From Flaveria trinervia (lineage: Eukaryota > Streptophyta > Magnoliopsida > Asterales > Asteraceae), in NCBI GenBank assembly GCA_025506515.1, contig CM046442.1, positions 109,483,706-109,547,705 of the forward strand: 64,000 nt of DNA, read 5' to 3'. Each line of letters starts with the position of its first letter. Positions within the stretch are counted from its first letter, which is position 1. Positions 11,342 through 22,080 of the stretch are shown one piece after another. Under the pieces are notes generated by a model that did no database searches, was not told the origin of the DNA, and saw only the letters and a list, made by a program, of their open reading frames with translations. The translations under genes were made by a program, and so were the position numbers.

Positions 11342-12743
11342 CTACAAGATTTTACAAAGTCCATTTTAGTAATCGTTGATATAATGTATATTTCATTATT
11401 AATACCCTTTATGTCTCATAGACTATTAATAAATAAAATTTTAGAATCCAACGTTATATTTAAATATTGTGGTAGGTGACCTTATCCCATTATTTAATAA
11501 ACAAGGTAGTCATAATGACATTGCAACCCATTGCAACTTCTAGTGGTAGGGATCGTTTGAACATCTTATGTTTATAACGGCATGTTTATCCCATCAACAC
11601 CTTTTATAAAACACATTTTAGGTGATCCATTCAATATTTTTTATAAATCAAGTCGTCCTACTTACACACATGTATGAGTTTACTACATAAGTGGTTAGGT
11701 GACCTTTATGCCACCAAACATGGTATTCTCACCTCAAGTTACAAGTTCCCTCAAAGTGGTTAGGTGACCTTTATCCACTAAGAGTTTGCAAGTAACCTAA
11801 GTGTTGTGTAAAAGATGGTGTTTAACTTGTTTTCAAAGGGATTTATAATTTCAAAATCTTGTTTTAGAAAAGACCATGCACCATATGATTGTATGCATTC
11901 AACCATATGGTACCCATTTGGTTCTTTTAAATAAAACCATTTTATTGCAAACCATTAACTCCTTTTATAGAACCATTCTATTTTGCTTAAGGATTTGTGA
12001 ACCAATTTCTTGTTATAGCTTGTTCTAGTTCATGGTTTTTTAATCACATCCAAATAATCAAACAAAACAACATCATAAGCATTCAACCAAGCATAACCAA
12101 AACAATCTATATGCATAACAAAGCATACTAAGGTGAGTACACTTGTTTAGCCAGCCAAACAAGTGTGTCAAAAGGTCTTGTCCTAAGGGTTAGAACATGA
12201 CACATGGTTGAACAAGGACTCCCACTTGAAACCACATCTTCAAGCATTCTCTTTGTCCATCTTTTCTTCAAGTCTGATCTTGAGCATCCTTACAAAATAT
12301 GTATCCTAATACATTTTCTAGTAAAGATAAACTCCAATCTATTTATTACAAACCATAGATGAATAGAGATTACAAAACAAGACTTGAAACAAAAAATTAA
12401 ATAATTACATGCCCAAATGAATATAACATGACACCAATCATTCAATCCAAATGGTCTAGGCTTTGTTATGCATAATCAACAACAACATGTTCAACATACA
12501 CAAGATAATCGATTTTGGCAGCCCCTTATAGCCCATGTTCTTGGCCACATAACCAAGAACAAGGGTTTAGAACATATAAACAAACATCTAATAATCTAGA
12601 GTTTTAAGAGCCTTATATGCATAAAGTAGCATCTTAAACACCAAAAAGGGGGGCAAAATCCAGCCTCTAACTCACGGATTTTTTGGTGTCTAGCACCACA
12701 AAACCGTGAACTAGTAAGTGAAAAACATGTATGCATATGTATA
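11342..12743 (-). other. copia B leader (5' untranslated region)
   Basis: About 1.4 kb without coding potential between the PBS and the gag start. It is collinear with 18450-19872 in copia A. It holds three copies of a short palindromic motif around AGGTGACCT (11469-11490, 11691-11714, 11756-11778), listed separately. No gene is seen. Confidence 0.8.
11469..11778. repeat. triplicate palindromic motif in copia B leader
   Basis: Three copies of GTGGTTAGGTGACCTTTATCC-like sequence occur within 310 bp. Each has GTGG and CCAC (or CCCA) arms around AGGTGACCT and could fold as a hairpin. The same three copies at similar spacing occur in copia A (18564-18586, 18794-18817, 18859-18881). Confidence 0.75.
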
Positions 12744-12757
12744 GTGGCTCTGATGCC
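12744..12757 (-). promoter_or_regulatory. copia B primer-binding site
   Basis: On the minus strand GGCATCAGAGCCAC follows the LTR end. It matches the plant initiator tRNA-Met PBS (TGGTATCAGAGC) with one transition. Confidence 0.85.
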
Positions 12758-12758
12758 T

Positions 12759-13682
12759 TTTAGGGGATTTAACATGTTTCAAAGCTCATATAATCTTGTT
12801 TTATATGAAAACGCAGCGGATTTTATATATTAAAACTTGTTAAGAAGATGATTATTAAACCCATTTTATAAAGAACCCCAAGCCATGGATCATTATACAA
12901 ATGCATACAATAAAGACATAAGATACTTAGAAGTATAACAACCTTTGTAGCTTCCTAAAACCCAAAGATGTGAGCTGTGAAAGATGACTTTGTGGCTGAG
13001 TTTTCAATCAAGAAAACCTCAAGGAGTGATACCCCAAGCTTGTACAAACACCTTCCTTTGCTAGGGCTTGCAACACCAACTTGTAGAGCTCTCCTTTTGT
13101 TGAATTCTTCAGCCAAGAACCCTTCTTTGCAAAGCTGAAAATCCTGATCTTTTGCTAAAACCGAGATTTTAGAGTGAGAAAGGAGAGAGCTTCTCTTGTG
13201 TGTGTGTGAGAGAAAGAAGAATGCAAGAGTGTTCAAGTGGGTTGAGTTATTGCATGGCCTTGGAACCAAAAAGGGGGGCCATTCCAGACAAAAGGGGCGG
13301 CCGATTTCGGCTCCCTTTGTCTCCCTCTTGTTTCAATTTATAAAAAAAAACACATTCTTGCACCCTATTTATGTAAAATTAAACATTTTAATTTTATATC
13401 ACTAACACACACACTATTATTTGTCATTGTCTAACTAATTTAAAAAATGAGCAAATAATCCCATATGAACAAATATATATATATATAAACTTGTTCATTT
13501 GCAAAAGCAATGATTTAGAAAACCCGGTTTCTAAATTGGTGTTTATATTATTTGTTTGATCTAATCAACAAATAAATATTTGTCGGTGTTTGTTTGGCTT
13601 GTTATTGGGTATGACCCGACTTGGATCATATCACACTAGCCACATCAATTTAATATGTATCTTGGGCAGATCAATTCTTTCA
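12759..13682 (-). repeat. copia B 5' LTR
   Basis: 924 bp and collinear with 5682-6609. The terminal dinucleotide next to the PBS has changed (TT instead of TG on the + strand), while the outer end keeps TTTCA. Small indels relative to the other LTR, for example in the T-rich part near 13330-13350 and the (AT) run near 13470-13488, show the two have diverged since insertion. Confidence 0.92.
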
Positions 13683-13708
13683 ATATGTGTCTTGGGCATT
13701 AAGATCCA
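13683..13708 (-). repeat. copia A 3' LTR, inner end, resumed after copia B
   Basis: It begins with the second copy of the ATATG target duplication and continues TGTGTCTTGGGCATTAAGAT, matching the inner end of the other copia A LTR (about 20843-20868). It ends at CCA just before the reverse-complemented PPT. Confidence 0.85.
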
Positions 13709-14463
13709 TAATCTCCCACTTGCACAAGATTCATAGAAGATTGATGTAGTAGTAAATACTCCTAACAACGGTTTACTACCCTAATACGTTGACTAAGTGC
13801 CATTCAATAACATCATCCTCTTCAAGTACCATACTTGAAATGTTTTTAGGTGAATTAATCATCTATCCTTTTGTCACAGATGTCATGTTAAATTCTAGAG
13901 ACACGGAGTGATCATTCTCATGATTTACTTAGGCCTTAGACATCTTACTCTCAACGAATAGAGGGACAAATCCCATCTTGACTACATACGTCTCTCATAA
14001 TTACCTTAATTATGCCTGAATTCAGACTTTTGTACTGCCTATTTCAGAACAGTGAAGAACTGAACAAAGTATAATATTTGGTAAATATCAAGACCCAATA
14101 TGCATCTCAGGTCAGAGGATACCAAATGATGTTCGCCTTTACTCAAAATACTTATGATCAATCAGGAAGATTCCATGTAGTAATATTTGAGATGCAGGTC
14201 TGTCCAATATTGCATCCCACAAATATCCATGAACCTTGGTAGCAACCCATTGCTCTATATTCATCCTTATGTATATCAACCAATCCAAGTTCATAATAGT
14301 CTTACCCTCATACTTGTTCCCACAAGTTTGAATGACTACGGACATTTAGAGTAAACATTACTCATGGATTAAACATGCTAAATTGGAACATTAATTGAAA
14401 CATTATAACCAAGTAAATTATTCAAATAAAGAGTTCCACATATCCAAATACAAAATTTACAGA
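13709..14463 (-). other. copia A PPT and 3' untranslated region
   Basis: The sense strand reads GCAAGTGGGAGATTA next to the LTR, the copia polypurine tract. The rest is non-coding and collinear with 6610-7419 of copia B. Confidence 0.8.
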
Positions 14464-15254
14464 TCAAATCCAATCACTAGAATATCGAAGTCCCATGGCA
14501 CAAGTATGACCTTCATGCTTTGCCTTTTCAAGGAGCTTTGTGAGAGGATCCGCAATGTTTTGATCCTTGTGAACTTTGAGAATACATATCTTTCCCTTTT
14601 CAACTTCATCTCGTATGTAGTTGAATCTCCGCTTAATGTGCCTAGTCTTTTGATGAGCACGAGGTTCCTTGATTTGAGCAATCGCACCCTCATTGTCACA
14701 AAAGATCTCTAGGGGTTCCTGAATGGAAGGGACAACCCCTAGATCGGCAATGAATTTTTTCAACCATGCAGCTTCTTGAGCTGCCAATGAGGCGGCGACG
14801 TATTTTGATTCTGTAGTTGATAGAGCCACCACATCCTGCTTGGAGCTCTTCCAAGAGACAGCTCCTCCATTCAGAATGAAAATGTATCCTGATTGTGACC
14901 GTGAATCGTCACGATCGGTTTGGAAACTCGCATCCGTGTAACCTTTTACAACGATCTCCTCGTCACCAGATCCATAGATCAGGAACATATCTCTTGTCCT
15001 CCTTAGGTACTTAAGTATGTTCTTAACAGCCATCCAATGACTGTTTCCAGGATTTTGCTGGTAATGCTTGTCATGCTCAAGGCGCATGACACGTCCGGTC
15101 GAGTGCATATCATTGCATACATGATGGATCCAATAGCAGATGCATATGGGATTGCCTTCATTTTATCTTGCTCATCCTTTGAGCTCGGACATTGAGTCGT
15201 ACTCAATATCGTTCCTCTTTGAATAGGTACGGTACCTTTCTTAGAGTTTTCCAT
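14464..15254 (-). pseudogene. copia A RNase H, nearly whole
   Basis: RNase H of the copia pol. It runs from 'YASAIGSIMYAMICTRPDVSCALS' (15254-15003) into the longer piece 15108-14464 by a frameshift near 15060. That piece contains GYTDASFQTDRDDSRSQSGYIF, STTESKYVAASLAAQEAAWLKKF and 'QNIADPLTKLL', with the pol stop codon at 14464. These are the standard RNase H blocks and C-terminus of copia pol. It is the best preserved gene segment in copia A. Confidence 0.9.
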
Positions 15255-16339
15255 CTTGAACTTTTCAAGATCTTATCAATGTATGCACTTTGATTCAAAC
15301 CAATCAACCGCCTTGATCTATCCCTATATATCTTTATTCCCAGAATGTAGGCGGCTTCACCAAGATCCTTAATGGAAAAACAACTTCCAAGCCAGGTTTT
15401 TACACCTTCCAAGGTTGGAATGTCATTTCCAAATAGTAGTATGTCATCAACATACAATACTAGGAAAGTTACTATGCTCCCACTAGCCTTCTTATACACA
15501 CAAGCCTCATCAGCTTTTGATGAAGCAAATTTCTTTACCTCCTCATCAAAACGATGATTCCAGCTTCTCGATGCTTGCTTCAATCCATAGATTGATTTCT
15601 TTAACTTGCATACTTTATTAGGATGTTTTGGATCGACAAAACCTTCAGGCTGAACCATATAGACATCTTCCTCAAGATATCCATTTAGGAAAGCGGTTTT
15701 GACATCCATTTGCCAAATCTCATAATCATAATGAGCAGCTATGGCAAACAATATCCTTATAGACTTTAGCATCGCAACAGGTGAGAAAGTTTCATCATAG
15801 TCAACCCCTTGAGTTTGAGTGAAACCCTTTGCTACAAGTCTAGCTTTATAAGTATCCAAGTTTCCATGCATATCGGTTTTCTTCTTAAAAACCCACTTGC
15901 TTCCAACTACTTTGGAATTAAGAGGTGGTACAACAAGTTCCCAAACTTGATTGTCATACATGGATTGCATCTCTACGTTCATGGCCTCGAGCCATTTGTC
16001 ACAATCCGAATTGGACACTGCATCATGGTATGTGGTTGGTTCATTTGAATCTACCACATAGCATCCATCCATGAAAAATCCGTATCTTTCAGGTGGGTTA
16101 CTAGTTCTACCACTTCTGCGAACGTTTTGTGTGTATTGATCAACCATTTGATCATCTTCAACATCCTCATGTTGAGTGCTAGTTTCAACCAAACGTGCAT
16201 CGGGTTGTGGTTTTTGACCCTCTTCAAGATCCACTGTTCTACTGCTAGTTCCTTCCATAAGGAACTTTGCTTCTAAGAACTCACCCTTTCTGGCAACAAA
16301 CACCTTTTGTTCCAGTGGATCATAGAAATAATATCCCAT
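15203..16339 (-). pseudogene. copia A integrase C-terminus plus reverse transcriptase (378-codon open piece)
   Basis: The longest open retroelement piece in the window. It starts in the integrase C-terminus (GYYFYDPLEQKVFVARKGEF) and passes a linker with RRSGRTSNPPERYG. It then contains the whole RT: WVFKKKTDMHGNLDTYKARL, WQMDVKTAFLNG, SIYGLKQASRSWN, then LYVDD (about 15442-15460) and YILGIKIYRD. It ends in a frameshifted tail at 15203. The catalytic box is intact. It is a fragment of a polyprotein, not a gene of its own, since the upstream integrase is in other frames. Confidence 0.9.
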
Positions 16340-17300
16340 AGAATCTCTAGGATATCCAACAAAGATACACTTGGTGGATCGGACTTCTAACTTGTTTGGG
16401 GTGGGAGTCTTAACATAAGCCTCACAACCCCAGACCCTTAAGTATGATAGGGATGGAACTCTTCCATGCCATATCTCAAAGGTGTCCTTTCCACCTTTTT
16501 GGTTGGGGCCATATTTAGAATACGGGCCGCGGAGAGCAAAGCGAAACCCTAAAATGATAGAGGTAATGTGCTTCTAGCCATCATAGATCGGACCATATCA
16601 ATAAGGTTCGATTCCTCCTCTCAGACACACCATTGTGTTGTGGTGTTCCAGGTGGAGTGAGTTGTGAGACAATCCCACAACTCCTAAGATGAGGAAAGCA
16701 TCACTTAGGTATTCACCTCCTCTATCGGTACGGAGAACTTTAATTGACTTGTTGAGTTGATTTTCCACCTCATTCTTGAAGATTTTGAACATTTCAAAAG
16801 CTTCATCTTTGTGCCTTAATAAGTACACATACCCATAGCGACTATAATCGTCGGTAAAGGTAATGAAGTATCTTTCACCATTCCTAGTCATTGGCTTAAA
16901 AGGACCACATACATCCGAATGTATGATTCCTAATAAATCTTTTGCCCTTTCGTTAGTTCCACTAAAGGGTGACTTAGTCATTTTACCTTGTAAACAAGAT
17001 TCACACACATCAAATGAATCACATTCATTTGTTTTTAAAAGACCATTCTTTTGAAGTGTTTGTAAACGTTTCTTGTTTATATGCCAAGACGACAATGCCA
17101 AAGATAGGTATCACTCAATCCAACTTGAGTTTCTTAGTGTTAGTTTGGTACAATGACTATTAAAGTATTTTCATGAACCAATTCATAAATACCATTAATG
17201 GGAATAGCTTTAAAATAGAACATACCATTAAAAGAAACATGAATATCTTTTTTAACAAATGATAATACATATCAAAATGTTTTAACAGGGCTACAGAGAT
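16340..17300 (-). pseudogene. copia A integrase, zinc-binding and core parts
   Basis: The open piece 17101-16598 carries the GAG-pre-integrase end and the zinc-binding region (CESCLQGKMTKSPFS). The core follows with IIHSDVCGPFK (first Asp), VLRTDRGGEYLSDAF (second Asp) and, after a frameshift near 16690, the Glu-bearing GVSERRN-type block near 16620. Frameshifts near 17100, 16700, 16570 and 16470 break it. Confidence 0.88.
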
Positions 17301-17598
17301 AATATTCCTAGTCAAACTAGGAGCATACAAAACATTGTTCAAAATCACTTCCAAACCATTTGGAAGTTTCAAGATGTAGTCACCACGGGCTTCAACTTGA
17401 ACTTTAGCCCCATTGCCCATGTAGAGGAACATCCCCTTTCTTGAAGTCACTACTTCTTTTGAACCCCTGCAACAAATTGCAAATGTGAGTTCCACATCCG
17501 GTATCTAATACCCATGTGTTAGAGGATATCATGTTTAAATCAATATGGATCATGTATATTGTACCTGAGGTCTGCCCGGCATCCCTCTTTGCTTTCAA
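17301..17598 (-). pseudogene. copia A protease
   Basis: It reads WVLDTGCGTHICNLLQGF (about 17525-17465) with the DTG active site of a copia aspartic protease, followed after a frameshift by 'VQVEARGDYILKLPNGLEVILNNVLYAP' (about 17405-17320), the usual C-terminal half. It joins gag on the right and integrase on the left. Confidence 0.85.
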
Positions 17599-18449
17599 CT
17601 CTTGGAGATGGACAGGACAATTCCTTGCCCAATGTCCAATCTCCCCACACTTGAAGCATGGGTCGTTAGTAGCAACCTTTTCTTTTCTCTTGTGGTTTGG
17701 GTGGCACCCTTGCCACCCCTTTCCCCTTCCCCATATGGGTCCCTTCCCCTGGCAACCTTTGCCTTGGGTGCGGGATGAGGCCTTTTCTTGTTCCCACCTT
17801 CATTGATGGTGAGAACGGGTAAAACCCTTTTACCCATGGCCACCTCGGCTGTTTTGAGCATTGAGTGAAGCTCACCAATGCTTTTGTCCCAAGCATTCAT
17901 GTTGTAGTTCAACACGAATGTCTCGAACTTCTTGGTAAGGCCATTAAGGATCAAATCCGTGGCCAATTCCTTCGAGACAGGACAATTAAGCCTCTCGAGG
18001 CGGTCAATATGACTTTTCATCTTAAGTACATAAGATGAAACAGATTGGTTGTTGTCCATACGACATGCATGGAGTGCTCGAACCGTTTCGAAGCGCTCAA
18101 CCCTTGCTTGCATTGGAACGTTTCCTTTAGCTGGGTTATCATGTCGTAAGCTCCGTGATGTTCATACTCCTTTTGGAGATCCGGAGTCATGCTCGCTAGA
18201 TGAGACAAGACACTTGGACAAAGTCCTCAGTGTACTTGAGCCAATCGTTATAGGCCTCATCATCCTCAGTAGGTTGATCGGGGATAGGGTCGTCTAAAAC
18301 ATATGATCTTCTCTCTTGCTTGAGAACATTCTCAAGTTTCGATACCAATCAATAAAGTTGTTATGATTTAGACGTTCCTTTTGGAGGATCGCTCGTAATG
18401 ATTGGTTGGACGCGGATGAGTTATCGTGATTTTCATTATTGGTGGCCAT
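17595..18449 (-). pseudogene. copia A gag
   Basis: Start ATG is at 18449 (MATNNENHDN-like). The main open piece, 18113-17595, has 'ALHACRMDNNQSVSSYVLKMKSHIDRLERLNCPVSKELATDLILNGL', typical of the copia Gag (UBN2-type) domain. An intact CCHC knuckle (CFKCGEIGHWARNC) follows near 17660-17618. Frameshifts near 18115 and 18350 and after 17760 separate the parts. Confidence 0.88.
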
Positions 18450-19872
18450 CTATAAAATTTAACAAAGATCTATTTTAGTATTTTCGATATAGCTATTTTA
18501 ATAATTAATGCCTTTTAAGGTCATTTTTATTAAAGTCTAGAACCCAACATTACATTTAAATTATGGTTAGGTGACCTTTATCCCACGATTTAAATTAATA
18601 AGGTGGTCAACGATTGACGGTTGCAACCATTTGCAACTTCTAGAAATATGGGATCTACTTGAAACATCATATGTAAAGTCGGCATGTTAATCCCATCAAC
18701 ACCATTTGGAAACCACACCGTAGGTGATCCATTTGACATGGTTTGCAAATCAAGATACCCTACTTGCACCCACGTGTGAGTTTGCCAAAATAAGTGGTTA
18801 GGTGACCTTTATTCCACAAATAAGGCATTCTCACCTCAAGTCGCAAGTTCCCTCAAAATGGTTAGGTGACCTTTATCCCACTAAGAGTTCCAAGTGACTC
18901 AAGTGTTGTGTAAGAGGACGGTGTTGATCTTGTTTAAAATTTTAGAGATTTCATAATACAAGTTTTAGAAAACACTATGTACTTGTATTTGCATGCTTTC
19001 ACAATAGGTACCCTATGGTCCTTTGATTAAAACCAATTTTTAATCTTTAAAATCATTAAATCAATTTAATAACCTTTATTAATTTTTAGTGATAAAGAAC
19101 CATAATTTTCAGCTTGTTATGTTTGTTAGTAAGTTTGTAATGCATGTCAAAATCTCAACCATACAATCAAATAACAAACATTCAAACAAGCATAAGCATA
19201 CAAACAAGAGTGTATAACCATAGCCACTAAGTTGAAAACACTTGTTTGCCATCACAAGTGTCATCATAAGGTCTTTCCTAAGGGTTGAACTCAACACAAA
19301 ATGAGGTCATCTTAGACCCCCACTTGAACTTGCATCCATATGCTTCAAGTTCCATGTCTTTGATGTCCATCTTTGGGTCTTGATCTTGTGCATCTTCCTT
19401 TTACAAAATGTATCCTAATACATTTTTCTAATAAAAGAAATGCATCTAATCTAATTACATTACATAACCAAATGAACAAATAAACAACCCAAATAATAAA
19501 CATAAAAATTACAACCCAATGAATGAATAAAACCAACCATTCCAATCATCCAAATCAAGGGGCCAAAGGCTAGGTATGCACACTAACATCTAATGAACAT
19601 AATAACCAAACATATAATGAAACCCCACTTAAAACCACCAAATTTCAGCCAACATAAACTAAAATTTTGGGTTTTAAACATTGTCCAAACAATCAACATT
19701 CATAATATATATATCTTTCAATGTCTAATCACTAGCATGTGTGATATGACCTTGAAAGTTGGGGAATCATTCAAACAAAATATAGCAGCCCAAAATCAGC
19801 CTATAATAAGTTGATTATACGTCTTTAAAACCGATTTTAAAGACTAAGAACAAGAAAGTTATCCACATAACC
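18450..19872 (-). other. copia A leader (5' untranslated region)
   Basis: About 1.4 kb without genes between PBS and gag. It is collinear with the copia B leader and carries three palindromic AGGTGACCT motifs (18564-18586, 18794-18817, 18859-18881). Confidence 0.8.
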
Positions 19873-19886
19873 GGCTCTAGATGCCA
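19873..19886 (-). promoter_or_regulatory. copia A primer-binding site, mutated
   Basis: On the minus strand TGGCATCTAGAGCC adjoins the LTR end. It is the initiator tRNA-Met type site with one inserted base and one transition, so pairing to the tRNA is impaired. Confidence 0.75.
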
Positions 19887-19887
19887 T

Positions 19888-20868
19888 TGTTGGGTTTGAT
19901 AGAACACAAAGTAAACAAGTTCAACCTTTTAAACTTTCTGAAAAACGCAGCGGAAGTAAAGCTTATAACATGTTTATAATCTGAAAATTTCATGTTCTTA
20001 ATGATGTTTTAAGATGGAAAAACAAACCAAATCAAAAGGATCTTAAATATGTGAATGAACAAGCTATGAACACAAGTTAAGCAACATAAAATCACAGCTT
20101 CAATGAGCTATGATTACTATCTTATTCCAGCCAAAATTATCGACCAAGAAAGGGTTAAAAATGCTTGTGAATTGGCCAAGACTCCAAGGAAGAAGCCCTC
20201 AAGCTTGTATACCCCAAGCCCTTAAGTAAACACCACTCTTGCTAGGGAGAGCACACCAAAACAACTCCAAAAAACCCGAAAATTGCTCCTACTTTCCGCT
20301 GCCTTTCAAGAGGTGTAGAGAGAGAGAGAAAAGGATTGTGTGTGTTACTTGCATATGAGATAGATAAGATTTCTTGAAGAGTGAAAGACTATTTGAGTGT
20401 GTCTTTGGTTTCAAAGAAAAAGTTCCAATGAAAATACACATGGGGGGTGGCCGAAAAATCAACTTAAAAGGGTTTACCCTCTTTAATCAAACACACAAAC
20501 ACACTCACTATAATTAGCCTTTTTGTCACACATTAAATAAGTCATCTACTAGACATATTTAAATGTGACATGTCTTCTCTAATTAAACAATTAATTAAAG
20601 TATACTCTCATGTTATTTGTGTTATTAAACCCTTTAAATAACAAAATAATAATAAACCATCAACAAATTATCCTCATAATTTGTTCCATTCATATGCAAC
20701 TTATTTAGAAAACCCATTTTCTAAATGATGTAAATATTTAATTGCATGATCATATCATCAATTAAATATTAATTGGTGTTTGCTAAGCTGTTATTGGGTA
20801 TAACCCGACTTGGATCATAACGTACTAACCGCATCAATATTCTATGTGTCTTGGGCACATAGAATCCA
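19888..20868 (-). repeat. copia A 5' LTR
   Basis: About 0.98 kb. It begins TGTTGGGTTTGATAGAAC next to the PBS and ends near GAATCCA. It pairs with 4750-5681 + 13683-13708. The motif GAAAAACGCAGCGG near its left end is also found at the equivalent place in copia B, supporting kinship of the two elements. Confidence 0.88.
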
Positions 20869-20871
20869 ATA

Positions 20872-21057
20872 ATTGAAGTGGATGAACGGCTCGATTATAT
20901 GGAGCAGCCAGTGGTGATCGTTGATCGCAAAGAGAAGAGGCTAAAGAAGGTGGTTCCCTTGGTGCGTGTACAGTGGAAGCACAGGAAGGGATCAGATTCC
21001 ACTTGGGAAGTTAAGGAGGAGATGAGGCAGCATTACCCTCAACTATTCAACGACTAA
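20872..21057 (+). pseudogene. gypsy I pol C-terminus with chromodomain
   Basis: The frame reads EVDERLDYMEQPVVIVDRKEK, then VPLVRVQWKHRKGSDSTWEV and MRQHYPQLFND, ending in TAA at 21055-21057. This is the C-terminal integrase/chromodomain tail of a plant chromovirus. It matches the ends of gypsy II and III and continues gypsy I in the same orientation to the right of copia A. The chromodomain is thought to steer integration to heterochromatin. This short tail itself is open and looks well kept, in contrast to the rest of gypsy I. Confidence 0.88.
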
Positions 21058-21058
21058 C

Positions 21059-21078
21059 AGGTTTCAAGGATGAAACCT
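21059..21078 (+). other. post-stop hairpin of gypsy I
   Basis: An 8-bp perfect inverted repeat with a 4-base loop (AGGTTTCA, loop AGGA, TGAAACCT), starting two bases after the pol stop codon and ending 11 bases before the G-run of the PPT. The same structure is at 25541-25560 and 46787-46806 in the other two chromoviruses. Confidence 0.8.
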
Positions 21079-21093
21079 AAATAAGGGGGGACT
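21079..21093 (+). promoter_or_regulatory. gypsy I polypurine tract
   Basis: AAATAAGGGGGGACT directly before the 3' LTR start (TGTAATGCCC). The G-rich purine run is the primer for plus-strand DNA synthesis in Ty3/gypsy elements. Confidence 0.85.
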
Positions 21094-21600
21094 TGTAATG
21101 CCCGTAATAAAGTCAAAATGAGTCAATTAATAATATTAGGCTTAGCCAAGATTATTTAAAGAAAATAAGCGGGTAATGGAGTATGGACCGAGTAGACCTC
21201 GCGGGTTATGTGTTTGGCGAGTTTAAGGTCCCGAGAACGCCTGGTATATATAAACGGATCAGCTTGAGCAACTCTCATTTGCAACTTAACACCCCAATTC
21301 TAGAGAGAGAATGTAGAGAGAGAAAGTGGAGAGAATTAAAGATTCAAGGCTCGGTTGTTCACGGGATTGAAGATCGGTGTTCGTAGGCATCCAAACAACA
21401 AGAAAACACCAAGAATCCAGATAAAAAACATCATTTAATCGTTCCTTTTGATGTAAACCCGGATTCTAGAGCTTGGGGTTTTTGAAAGTGGCAAAGATTC
21501 GCCCAAAACTCACGTTTTTGTGTAAGAAAACATGTCAGTAGCTTAGATATAGCTTATTGAGTGATAAAACAAGGTTTTGGATGTAAAAGATTGAAGTTTT
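21094..21600 (+). repeat. gypsy I 3' LTR, truncated
   Basis: It starts TGTAATGCCCGT next to the PPT and contains a TATA box at 21245-21255 followed by a plausible leader. No terminal CCTTACA and no region like the R/U5 part at 1-495 is found downstream, so the right part of the LTR is lost. The right limit given is a guess. The open frame 21183-21386 is not coding. Confidence 0.65.
21245..21255 (+). promoter_or_regulatory. TATA box in gypsy I 3' LTR
   Basis: TATATATAAAC lies about 150 bp into the LTR, followed about 30 bp downstream by a CA-containing pyrimidine-rich stretch (CAACTCTCATTTG) that could be the start site. This is the usual layout of an LTR promoter. Confidence 0.55.
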
Positions 21601-22080
21601 GGGTCAAAAAAATTACTTTGCAGCCGTAAACAATATTATATGAATATGAAGTTTACCGGAGATCAGTACTTCAACTAAAAATATTGCACCCGCTGCATTT
21701 TGCGCGGACACGCTACTAATATATTTTGATGAAATATCATCACTACATAAGAGTATATATGCCCTCGTTAAACTATATATAACTTGAAATCATAAACAAG
21801 CTCTAGTAAAAGAACAAATATTTCAAAGCATATAGAACCGTTAATTTTGTTTTGTTTAATTCAGATGCCCATTTTTTTATAGATTCCTTTAATTTTCCAA
21901 TAGGATATGAAGATGTTTAATAAACTTTTCAAGATAAGAACCATATCAATTGATTAAATCCTAATCAAGAATTAATTAGAGGTAATTATTAAACGTGTGT
22001 TTGCTAAATTTGATACTAAAATTCCATCTAGAACTTACAGCATAAAATAGTTGTTCTTTTCTCTTTTCTTTTATAATTTT
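21601..22080. other. AT-rich intergenic DNA
   Basis: No open frame of note and no match to the other repeats of the window that I can see. It may include the decayed end of the gypsy I LTR. Confidence 0.5.

Larger units (their letters stand above)
5682..13682 (-). mobile_element. copia B: Ty1/copia retrotransposon, complete structure, minus strand
   Basis: Boundaries are well supported. It starts TGTAGGGGAT and ends CTTTCA on the + strand, so in sense it runs TG...CA, and both sides carry the 5-bp direct repeat ATATG (5677-5681 and 13683-13687). LTRs are 5682-6609 and 12759-13682. The reverse-complemented PBS is at 12744-12757 and the PPT at 6610-6625. Internal gag-pol is frameshifted and shortened in several places. 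It sits in the 3' LTR of copia A, so it is the younger of the two. Confidence 0.93.
4750..20868 (-). mobile_element. copia A: Ty1/copia retrotransposon, minus strand, interrupted by copia B
   Basis: A Ty1/copia element with LTRs at 4750-5681 + 13683-13708 (3') and 19888-20868 (5'), PBS remnant at 19873-19886, a leader of about 1.4 kb and gag-pol at 18449-14464. The order gag-protease-integrase-RT-RNase H places it in copia. It lies inside the integrase gene of gypsy I. No 5-bp target duplication is visible at the outer junctions (GTTGG on the left, ATAAT/ATTGA on the right), and about 0.5 kb of host element is missing, so insertion was followed by or accompanied by deletion. Copia B belongs to the same family. 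Confidence 0.88.
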
